Part shown: positions 56,975 through 64,000 of the stretch, piece by piece
Layout: each line of letters begins with the position of its first letter
Numbering within the stretch: the stretch's first letter is position 1
From: Neisseria leonii
GTDB taxonomy: Bacteria > Pseudomonadota > Gammaproteobacteria > Burkholderiales > Neisseriaceae
Direction: 5' to 3'
DNA length: 64,000 bases
Assembly (NCBI RefSeq): GCF_028776105.2
Contig: NZ_CP145606.1
Span: 1,550,001-1,614,000, forward strand
Notes under the pieces: generated by a model
Databases searched by the model: none
Seen by the model: the letters and a program-made list of their open reading frames with translations, nothing else
What the model was told of the DNA's origin: nothing
Made by a program: the position numbers and the translations under genes

Positions 56975-58051
56975 ATGAAACCGAACACCGCCGCACTGCT
57001 CGATGCCGTCGCCCTGCCGGGCAGCAGCCGCACATTGGGCAGCGAAAAAGCCGTCCGCCGACTGAACGAAACCGCCGACCACATCGAAATCGCCCTGCAA
57101 TTCGATTTTCCCGCCAACCATCTGTCTGCCGACATCGAGCGCAATATCCGCGCCGCTCTAGCTGCGGCGGGCGAGCAGCGGCCGCTTGTGCTGACGCAGG
57201 AGAGCCGTATCGCCGTCCACAAAGTCCGCCCCGGCGTGAAAACGCTTTCCGGCGTGAAAAATATGATTGCCGTGGCTTCGGGCAAAGGCGGTGTCGGCAA
57301 ATCGACCACAACGGCCAATCTGGCCGCCGCCATGAACGCCCTCGGCGCGCGCGTGGGCGTACTCGATGCCGACCTTTACGGCCCCAGCCAGCCCGCCATG
57401 CTCGGCGTGGCCGGTGCCAAACCCGAACAGCGCAACGGCCGGTTTATACCTGTGCGCACCGCCGAAGGCATTCAAGTGATGTCGATGGGGTTTTTGGTAG
57501 AACACAATCAGGCCGTGGTATGGCGCGGACCGATGATCAGTCAGGCATTGCAGCAATTGCTGTTTCAAACCGATTGGGACGACATCGACTATCTGTTTAT
57601 CGACCTGCCGCCCGGCACGGGCGATATTCAGCTCACGCTGGCGCAGAAAATTCCGGTAACCGGCGCGGTGGTAGTAACGACACCGCAGGATATTGCGCTG
57701 ATTGACGCGCGCAAAGCAGTGGATATGTTTGCCAAAGTGCAGATTCCGATTTTCGGCATACTGGAAAATATGTCGCTGCACATCTGCACCCGCTGCGGGC
57801 ACCGCGAAGCCGTTTTCGGCAGCGGCGGCGGTACGGAAATGGCTCAACAGCTGGGCGTGCCGCTGCTGGGGCAGCTGCCGCTCTCCCTGCCCGTGCGCGA
57901 GGCCATGGATCGGGGCGAAGCGGCAAAACTGCAACAAAACTATCCCGACATTGCCGCCGTTTACCGCGATGCCGCATTCCAAACCGCCTTGGCCGCCGCC
58001 GACAAAGGCCGCGATTACAGCAGCGCATTTCCCAACATCGTGGTGGAATAA
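56975..58051 (+). CDS. apbC: iron-sulfur carrier ATPase ApbC/Mrp
   Basis: P-loop ATPase that carries and transfers [4Fe-4S] clusters, 358 residues. An N-terminal DUF59-like segment (about 1-80) is followed by IAVASGKGGVGKSTTTANLA (deviant Walker A), VGVLDADLYGPSQPAML, YLFIDLPPGTGDIQLTLAQ and the cluster-binding HICTRCGHREAVFGSGGG with its CxxC. ATG at 56975 with AAGAAAGG upstream. Complex I genes in the window are potential clients. Confidence 0.95.
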   Translation: MKPNTAALLDAVALPGSSRTLGSEKAVRRLNETADHIEIALQFDFPANHLSADIERNIRAALAAAGEQRPLVLTQESRIAVHKVRPGVKTLSGVKNMIAVASGKGGVGKSTTTANLAAAMNALGARVGVLDADLYGPSQPAMLGVAGAKPEQRNGRFIPVRTAEGIQVMSMGFLVEHNQAVVWRGPMISQALQQLLFQTDWDDIDYLFIDLPPGTGDIQLTLAQKIPVTGAVVVTTPQDIALIDARKAVDMFAKVQIPIFGILENMSLHICTRCGHREAVFGSGGGTEMAQQLGVPLLGQLPLSLPVREAMDRGEAAKLQQNYPDIAAVYRDAAFQTALAAADKGRDYSSAFPNIVVE

Positions 58052-58070
58052 ACGCACCTTCCCGCAACCA

Positions 58071-58165
58071 TAGGTCGGATTCCCGAATCCGACGGCATCA
58101 ATGCAATCCGACACGGCGCACAGCCGATTCTGTTTTCCGCCTGTCGGATTCCAAAATCCGACCTA
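58071..58165. repeat. 95-bp palindromic repeat element with TAGGTCGGA termini
   Basis: Starts TAGGTCGGATTCCCGAATCC and ends CCAAAATCCGACCTA, giving inverted termini. Internal AATCCGACACGG is shared with the element at 58773. Non-coding, MITE-like. Confidence 0.7.
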
Positions 58166-58342
58166 CCCGATTCGCGCATACCATCAAGCCACATCGCCGC
58201 CCTCAAACAGTATGCCCGAATCGGGTAATCAGCATTAAAAGGCCGCCTGAAAAACACGCTTAACGCCGTTTCACCAGCCCGCAAGCCGGTTTCCCGAATC
58301 CGACCTGCCGAATTGCCGCAGCATCCACCCAAGTTTTCCCCC

Positions 58343-58744
58343 TCACCAAACAGCTTCGGAGAACTGGACACAAAAAGACCGAATCACGGATTCGGAATTT
58401 CCGCCGGGCAGCAGCCCGACCACCCCGTTTACCGCCTGATGACTGAACAGGCAATACTCGGACAGACCGGACAGTACACCGGCATCGATTATCAGGACAC
58501 GCAAACCTGAACCGGCCGGCCAACCGGCCAAGTTTGCGGTTAACGTCGTTTTGCCGGTACAGCCTTTGGCGGAAGTCAAGGCGAAAACGATGGGCGTAGA
58601 CAGAATCGGGTTCCGTTGAATTTAACAGATTGTAAGCAAAGGAACCCGAAACGGGCTGACGCCGGTAATCATAATTGCGGCATCAACGGTGCTGTGAAAT
58701 TTTGTTAAACTCCCTAGGGCCTGTAATATATAAGGCCGTCTGAA
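58343..58744 (-). pseudogene. ICE-type ParA fragment B with its upstream region
   Basis: Reading the minus strand, about 58527-58744 repeats the upstream region and N-terminus of ParA fragment A. The frame then continues: AKGCTGKTTLTANLAGWPAG, LRVLIIDAGVLSGLSEYCLF (expected VLVIDADPQPTLSSYY in ICE ParA) and VNGVVGLLPGGNSESVIRSF, ending at 58343. There is no ATG where copy A has one, the Walker A' and Asp positions are altered and the C-terminal two thirds are missing. Confidence 0.65.
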
Positions 58745-58772
58745 AAACACGCTTAACGCCGTTTTAACAGCC

Positions 58773-58867
58773 GTAGATCGGATTCTTGAATCCAGCATCA
58801 GCCGCAATCCGACACGGCACCCTGTCCGATTCTGTTTCCGCAAGTCGGATTCAAGAATCCGACCTAC
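58773..58867. repeat. 95-bp palindromic repeat element with GTAGATCGGA termini
   Basis: Begins GTAGATCGGATTCTTGAATC and ends TTCAAGAATCCGACCTAC, inverted termini of about 18 bases with two mismatches. Closely related in length and interior to the element at 58071. Confidence 0.7.
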
Positions 58868-58935
58868 CGATTAGCATCAATCCGATTTTTTCCATCACCA
58901 AACAGCATTTCCCATTCGGCAAACCGGGCACAAAA

Positions 58936-58976
58936 AGGCCGTCTGAAAACGCGGCAACTCCGGTTTCAGACGGCCT
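58936..58976 (-). terminator. terminator after the IMPACT-family gene
   Basis: AGGCCGTCTGAAA (58936-58948) and TTTCAGACGGCCT (58964-58976) form a 13-bp stem just past the stop at 59005. Confidence 0.65.
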
Positions 58977-59004
58977 CAAAGGCTGTTTTGATTAAACTTT
59001 TTAC

Positions 59005-59619
59005 TCAATCCGCAAACGGCACATCACGCACTTCAATCTGCCGGGTCTGCCGCCATGCGGCTTCGGCTGCCTCGGCCTGCGCCAGCGGCACGCGCACGGT
59101 CAGGCGGCAGTCGAGCTGCAAATCCTGTGCCGCCACTTCGGCCTGATGCCGCTGCGCGATACGGATGGCATCGTTCAAATGCGGATAGCCGCAACGCAGA
59201 TACAGCGTTTTCTCGATATTTTTTTCCACAATCTGCGCCTGCTGCAGGGCGGCGGCGGTGCTGCCTTTATAGGCCTGAATCAGCCCCGGCACGCCCAAAA
59301 GTGTGCCGCCGAAGTAGCGCACCACCACCACCAGCGTATCGGTCAGGCCGAACGAATCGATCTGGCCCAGAATCGGCCGCCCCGCACTGCCCGAAGGCTC
59401 GCCGTCGTCGTTGGCGCGGAATTGGTTGCCGTCGGTACCCAAGCGGTAGGCATAACACCAATGGCGTGCTTTGTGGTGCGCCTCGCGCTGCGTATCCACA
59501 TAACGTTTCACTTCTTCCGTACTGCGCACGGGGTAGGCATAGGCGATAAAGCGGCTGCCTTTTTCCTTGATTTCCGCCTCGGCCGCCGCCGCCAAAGTCA
59601 GATAGGCAGCCGCGCTCAC
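59005..59619 (-). CDS. YigZ/IMPACT-family protein
   Basis: A 204-residue protein of the YigZ (UPF0029) family. Hallmarks are KGSRFIAYAYPVRSTEEV, NDDGEPSGSAGRPILGQI and VVVVRYFGGTLLGVPGLIQ, followed by a C-terminal alpha/beta domain. The GTG at 59619 overlaps the ltaE stop (GTGA), so translation is coupled. Role unclear; eukaryotic IMPACT regulates Gcn2. Confidence 0.9.
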   Translation of the reverse strand: MSAAAYLTLAAAAEAEIKEKGSRFIAYAYPVRSTEEVKRYVDTQREAHHKARHWCYAYRLGTDGNQFRANDDGEPSGSAGRPILGQIDSFGLTDTLVVVVRYFGGTLLGVPGLIQAYKGSTAAALQQAQIVEKNIEKTLYLRCGYPHLNDAIRIAQRHQAEVAAQDLQLDCRLTVRVPLAQAEAAEAAWRQTRQIEVRDVPFAD

Positions 59620-60662
59620 GGCAATGCCCGCCGAAGAGCCTGCAACAGGGCTTCGACATGGTGCGCACGGGTATCGAAACTGCACACAAAGCGCACCGTG
59701 CCGCTTTCGTCCCAATCATAAAAATGGGTATGCGCACGCACTTTGTCTGCCACGCCCGGCGGCAGTTTGGCAAAAACCGCATTGGCCTCGACCGGATAAC
59801 ACAATGCCACGCCGTCCAACTGCGCCAAACCGTCGGCCAAAAGGGCGGCTGCACGGTTGGCCTGCCCGGCCGCACGCTGCCACAGGCCGTCTTCCAGCAA
59901 CGCAATAAACTGCGCCGAAATAAAGCGCATTTTGGAAGCCAGTTGCAGATTCATTTTTCGCAGATATTTCAGGCCGTCTGAAACCTTTTCGGGTTGGGGC
60001 ACCACCACGCATTCGCCCAGCAGCAGGCCGTTTTTCGTACCGCCGAACGATAAAATGTCCACCCCCGCATCGGCAGTGATTTCACGCAGGGAAACATTCA
60101 AAGCTGCCGCCGCGTTGGCCAGCCGCGCCCCGTCCATATGCAGCACCATACCGCGTTCGCGGCAAAATGTACTGATGGCGCGGATTTCAGACGGCGTATA
60201 GACCGTGCCGCATTCCGTGCTCTGCGTGATGCTCACCGCCAATGGCTGCGCGCGGTGTTCAAAACCGAAACCGTGCGCCTCGCGCGCAATCAAGTCGGGC
60301 GTGAGCTTGCCGTCCGTCGTCGGCAGCGGCCACAGCTTAAACCCGCCCACGGCCTGCGGCGCAGTACTTTCATCGGCATGAATATGCGCCGTTTGCGCAC
60401 AAATCACCGCACCCCAGCGCGGCAGACAGGCCTGCAAGGCCAACACATTCGCCCCTGTGCCGTTGAATACGGGAAAGGCTTCGGCCGTTTCACCGAAATG
60501 TTCTTTTACCAAATCCTGCAAACGCGCGGTATAGGGATCCTGACCATACGCGCCCGTATGGCCGCCGTTGGCCGCTGCAATGGCAGCCATAATCTCGGGC
60601 AGCACACCGGAATAATTGTCGGAAGCGAAAGAATGGGAATCGGGGGAATGCAAAGGAATCAT
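59616..60662 (-). CDS. ltaE: low-specificity threonine aldolase
   Basis: PLP fold-I aldolase that cleaves threonine/allo-threonine to glycine and acetaldehyde, 348 residues. Motifs are FASDNYSGVLPEIMAAI, GTGANVLALQACLP, HMDGARLANAAAAL (PLP Asp) and ILSFGGTKNGLLLGECVV (PLP Lys). ATG at 60662 close after AGAAAGG. It heads a two-gene unit with the IMPACT-family gene. Confidence 0.93.
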   Translation of the reverse strand: MIPLHSPDSHSFASDNYSGVLPEIMAAIAAANGGHTGAYGQDPYTARLQDLVKEHFGETAEAFPVFNGTGANVLALQACLPRWGAVICAQTAHIHADESTAPQAVGGFKLWPLPTTDGKLTPDLIAREAHGFGFEHRAQPLAVSITQSTECGTVYTPSEIRAISTFCRERGMVLHMDGARLANAAAALNVSLREITADAGVDILSFGGTKNGLLLGECVVVPQPEKVSDGLKYLRKMNLQLASKMRFISAQFIALLEDGLWQRAAGQANRAAALLADGLAQLDGVALCYPVEANAVFAKLPPGVADKVRAHTHFYDWDESGTVRFVCSFDTRAHHVEALLQALRRALP

Positions 60663-60681
60663 ATCGGCCTTTCTCTCAAAT

Positions 60682-60727
60682 AAAAGGCCGTCTGAAAGCG
60701 GTATCGCCCGTTTTCAGACGGCCTTTT
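60682..60727. terminator. strong hairpin with flanking A and T tracts
   Basis: AAAAGGCCGTCTGAAA (60682-60697) and TTTCAGACGGCCTTTT (60712-60727), 16-bp arms. It separates ltaE from the Z1/restriction locus and can end the latter's transcript. Confidence 0.75.
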
Positions 60728-60884
60728 CAGGCGGATTGTAGCACAAGGCTGATGCCCTGCCGCCCGATAATCCGCCCGCGCCACCGCCGTATTCCAAAGC
60801 CCCACCCGCTCCTTATGACGGTTCAACCCTGTATATTCTAGGCTTGGGCTTGCATCTTCGTAGCATTTGAGTGACCAATAAAAA

Positions 60885-62737
60885 TCATCTCAAACCCCAA
60901 TAAACGGCTCCTTTGTACGGCAATTTAATATTAGGCAACCAAAATGCCGTTCCTTGCCAACCGCGCTTTGCATCACCTGTTACTTGATACAACGTCAGCA
61001 ACAAATCATCGGAGTATTTTTCGCCTAATTTACGATCGGGTTCTGATAACATGGTACCCGTTCCCTTGCTCAATTCGCGGTTTCGTTTTATCAGAATACG
61101 GCTTTAAAACTCAGACGCTGATATTGCAGGCTTGGATATTGGCAATAATTTTGTCCTTATCCCAATCATCTTTTTGATAACTCCCCAAATTTTTTAGAAT
61201 TTGCAACAGCCTTTCGGTATCAATTTCATGCAGACCATCTGCCATGCCATTAATTAAGCAGTCAATTTCAGTCAAATTATATTCATTGGGATAGCCGGGA
61301 AAATAATTCACTCCGCCCACTAAACTGTTCAGACTGTCTGAAACTAATACATTCTGGCGTGTCGGATTGATATTTTTCGGATAAATCATCTGAATATTTT
61401 GGCAGTCCGAACTAATCTGCTCAATCACTAAATCATTGGCCTGATTGAGTATAACGAAAAAACGGTATACATCAAACGGTAAAAACAGCCGCAATAAAGA
61501 TTTATCGCGGTCATAACCAAAAATACGCGAATGTTGCCAAAATGTATCAGCATCGGGTTTTTTAGCGGTACGGCTGTAATAAACCGTTTGCAGTTTGGGA
61601 ATCGTCAAACCGCGTCCAATCACATTACCGCCCACGATAATATTAAAACCTTTATCCAGTTGAAAATCTGTTTCGGTTTGCGAATTTAGCACCAAAACAT
61701 TAAATTTTTTCTGCTCCAATAATTCACATAGTTGAGCATAAATATCTTCAAAATGATGAATATCAGGCTTGGTTTTCTGCAAATCCTGGTAGACCGTCTG
61801 AAAAATATCTTTCAAATCATCGTCATCACCATGATTCAAAGACTGCACCAAATCATTCAAATGTGCTTTGATTTTATCGACAAATGCCCGGTGATCGGCA
61901 ATTTTCACACTGGGATGCAGCGCAAAATTACAATTTTTTCTGCCACACAGCATAAACTCTGCACAAGTTAGTAAATATGTTTGTAAAGCCCGCAATACAC
62001 ATTGCGGAAATTTCCGCACTGTCATCTTTCATTTCCGCCAACTCATTGTCTACAAACCACACAACATAGCTGGGTGGGTCGCAGAACACAAATTTACCGC
62101 CGATATAATTTTCCCCAGCCTGAAAATAATGCACAAATTCAGGTTGCCAGTTTGATTGTTCGTTTTGTAATAAAAGTGTCTGTGGCGTAGCCGTTAATTG
62201 AATAAACAGGCTTTGACAGCAAACACTTTTAATGTCGTCTAAATGGCGATTGACCGCACTGCGTTCTATGGCTTTATCTGCATTGGTATTCAAACTGGCA
62301 GCATCGGCTTCATCATCAATGATAATCAGGGTATAATCTTTCAAGTGTGCTTTACTTTGAAACACATCCCGCCAACGATGTAAAATCGCGAATTTTTCTT
62401 GATTACCACCATTATCGGCAAATCTTGTTTCAGCATTTCATCAAGCAAATTATCATGAGTCTCATCTAAAACAATAAATTTATCCAAAAATTTATCCAAA
62501 TTATTTTTAGCGCGGTTAAGCGTTTGCATTTGCAAATGCACTGGCAATACCCAACACTTGTGCAGTTTTGCCACTTTGTACATTGCCCACCAATAAAACA
62601 TTGTGTGCTTTTTTCATCGTAGGCGTGATTTTATCGAATGTGGTCTTATCTAATTTTGTCAAAAATTCTGTTACCGTATTTTTTACAGATATTGCCAATT
62701 CAGAAGGGTTGAGTTGATTCAAATATGTTTGCAGCAT
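60885..62737 (-). pseudogene. Z1-domain ATPase of a restriction locus, multiply frameshifted
   Basis: Z1 proteins (PF10593) are superfamily-2-like ATPases found beside restriction-modification genes. The start (MLQTYLNQLNPSELAISVKN) leads to a Walker-type LLVGNVQSGKTAQVLGIASA. The frame breaks near 62525 (probable deletion), near 62395, near 62015, at a TGA at 61111 and near 61035. Later pieces are typical: LIIIDDEADAASLNTNADKA, FNIIVGGNVIGRGLTIPKLQ, TLYQVTGDAKRGWQGTAFWL and LPNIKLPYKGAVYWGLR. The gene cannot make a full protein. Confidence 0.8.
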
Positions 62738-62740
62738 TTT

Positions 62741-63782
62741 TTACAACTCCTTCCCTTTGAATGATAACAACCCAATATTGGGATCATCGGTTGACCGCAG
62801 TTCAAACTGATTATTACCGTATTCGCGCAAAACCTCATCGGTAACCATTTGTCCTGTTTTCAGGCAGCCCGAAACTTCCAAACGCCCTTTTATCCACTTT
62901 CCCAATGTTTTCAAATCATTCTCGGAACGGAGATTTTTGGCAAAATCCCCCGATGTTTTACAAGAAAATTGCCAACCATCGTCGGTAATCACAGTAAATG
63001 TTTGCTCACGCGGATAGCCATCTTGTCTGGTAATCTCGTTAGACACAATCAATTCCACTTCATACCAAGAACGGGGTTTCACAAAACCGCGTTTATCACG
63101 CCGGCCTTTGCCAAAAAAGCAATTTAAATTGCTTTTTTCTTCGGTTTTGGCTTGAATGGCAAATTGATATTGTGCTGGCTGTCTGAAAAGTTCAGCGACT
63201 TTACTTTCCTCGATTTTTTAACTCCGAGACAGTTTTCCAAATGCACATTGTGCAGTTTAAAAATGGTCGGTTCATTGGCTTGATGAATGGCATGCCTAAA
63301 TCTTCAATGACAGCTTGAATATTGCTCCGAAAATGTAAAGCACTTTGGCGTTCATCAATATGAAACATGGTTTCATAAGTTCGTTCGGTTTTGTCCCAAA
63401 AGCAGGTTAAGTTTGCCGACCCAATCAAACCGTCCAACTTATCCTGATTTTTGAACGAATACATTTTTCCATGAAATTTGACACGGGGAGACACACGAAC
63501 GGACCCCCGCTTTTCAGTTTGCAAAAATGTATCCAGCTCACACAAACTGCGGTATTGAGGCTGTGAAAATCCTTCCAAATAATGCATACCTACCAATAGC
63601 TCGATTTTTTGAATTTGATGATTTAATTCTAAGATTTTATGCAATTCTTTTACGGCATCGTTGGAAACATAGCCCGTTGCCATCAAAACCTCATCTGCTG
63701 ATTTAAACAAATCAAACCAAACCGTATTGAGCGATTTATCGGTAATTTTCGCAGGATACAAATTAGAAAATACCGTATTCAT
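62741..63782 (-). pseudogene. NgoFVII-type restriction endonuclease, frameshifted
   Basis: The first frame ([20 protein letters not shown]) has the PLD-type catalytic region [20 protein letters not shown] then [18 protein letters not shown] (HxK...GSAN), as in the NgoFVII family. It shifts phase near 63285 and again at a run of six A near 63215, where a seventh A would restore IEESKVAEL. The last part ([20 protein letters not shown] ... [10 protein letters not shown]) is intact to the stop at 62741. The ATG overlaps the stop of the upstream methyltransferase. Confidence 0.8.
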
Positions 63783-64000
63783 CGCTTGCCTCCACGAATT
63801 TTGCTTAATCTGTCATGAAATAAGATCGCTTTTTCTTGTGCTAATTTTTCGTGCAAATCTACCTTTGTATAATTTCCCGAAAAAATCGGTAATATGGCTT
63901 TGGCAAGCTCTACTACGCCCAATGGCGGTACAGCATTACCAATTTGCCGGCGGACTTCGGTGGCAGAACCGACAAATTCAAAATCATCAGGGAAACTTTG
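63779..64000 (-). CDS. DNA (cytosine-5-)methyltransferase, C-terminal part
   Basis: The minus strand is open from the window edge and encodes [20 protein letters not shown] followed by [16 protein letters not shown] and about 40 more residues. RQIGNAVPP is the conserved motif X region of m5C methyltransferases. The stop TGA overlaps the start of the NgoFVII-type endonuclease (ATGA), the arrangement expected for a type II restriction-modification unit. The catalytic PC motif would lie beyond the window. Confidence 0.85.
   Translation of the reverse strand, partial: QSFPDDFEFVGSATEVRRQIGNAVPPLGVVELAKAILPIFSGNYTKVDLHEKLAQEKAILFHDRLSKIRGGKR

Noticed and set aside
2085..60727. Recurring GCCGTCTGAA copies considered as CRISPR repeats
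   Set aside because: They are dispersed singly or in inverted pairs with no regular spacers; they are DNA uptake sequences.
1..64000. tRNA, rRNA, intact transposase or prophage genes
   Set aside because: None was recognised; the only RNA genes seen are rnpB and the riboswitch.

Overview
The window comes from a GC-rich member of the genus Neisseria, or a very close Neisseriaceae relative. The 12-mer AGGCCGTCTGAA (the AG-type DNA uptake sequence of many commensal Neisseria) and its complement occur many times between and inside genes, often as inverted pairs that form terminators. A few copies of the ATGCCGTCTGAA variant also occur. The gene families (nuo cluster, polA, mutS, ftsY, lysA, speA) fit this assignment. 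AT-rich islands at about 11.9-13.6, 33.9-34.9 and 60.9-64.0 kb stand out from the host composition.

Layout. 1-17.6 kb: one minus-strand respiratory complex I (NADH dehydrogenase) operon, nuoA to nuoM, with nuoM cut by the left edge. Seven non-nuo genes are interleaved on the same strand: a small membrane protein, two lipoproteins, an ImmA/IrrE-type protease with a PIN-like DUF4411 partner, an ACT-domain protein and an isochorismatase-fold hydrolase. 17.9-25.3 kb: an ABC exporter, an exported protein of unknown function, an RluA-like pseudouridine synthase, a GDT1/UPF0016 Mn/Ca exporter behind a probable yybP-ykoY manganese riboswitch, cinA, mutS and a frameshifted DUF1328 micro-gene. 25.5-33.2 kb: an Na+/H+-antiporter-like carrier, slyX, prmA, a DUF3100 membrane pair with an M20 amidohydrolase, and arginine decarboxylase speA. 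33.3-41.0 kb: two decayed genes (an NRAMP transporter and gamma-glutamyltransferase with a 10-base G tract), an orphan AT-rich membrane gene, DUF711, the 5-oxoprolinase operon pxpA/pxpC/pxpB, and a divergent HxlR regulator/oxidoreductase pair around a palindromic operator. 41.0-47.3 kb: FAH-family protein, dienelactone hydrolase, ftsY, gpmA, RNase P RNA (rnpB), cyaY, lptM, lysA. 47.7-52.1 kb: a five-gene aryl-polyene-like lipid module (fused AMP ligase/dehydratase, GT2, LpxL-like acyltransferase, thioesterase, LolA-like) with no ketosynthase, ACP or exporter next to it. 52.3-60.7 kb: BASS transporter, cytochrome c', polA, apbC, IMPACT-family protein and threonine aldolase. Two degenerate ICE-type ParA fragments lie in inverted orientation around polA-apbC. 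60.9-64.0 kb: a decayed restriction-modification locus with the C-terminus of a cytosine-5 methyltransferase (apparently intact), a frameshifted NgoFVII-type endonuclease and a multiply broken Z1-domain ATPase.

How it fits together. Most of the window is core metabolism: NADH oxidation, amino-acid and polyamine metabolism, DNA repair and replication, and protein targeting. Accessory DNA sits between the core operons as toxin-like, restriction, plasmid-partition and short palindromic repeat elements, much of it decaying. No tRNA, rRNA, CRISPR array or intact transposase gene was seen.
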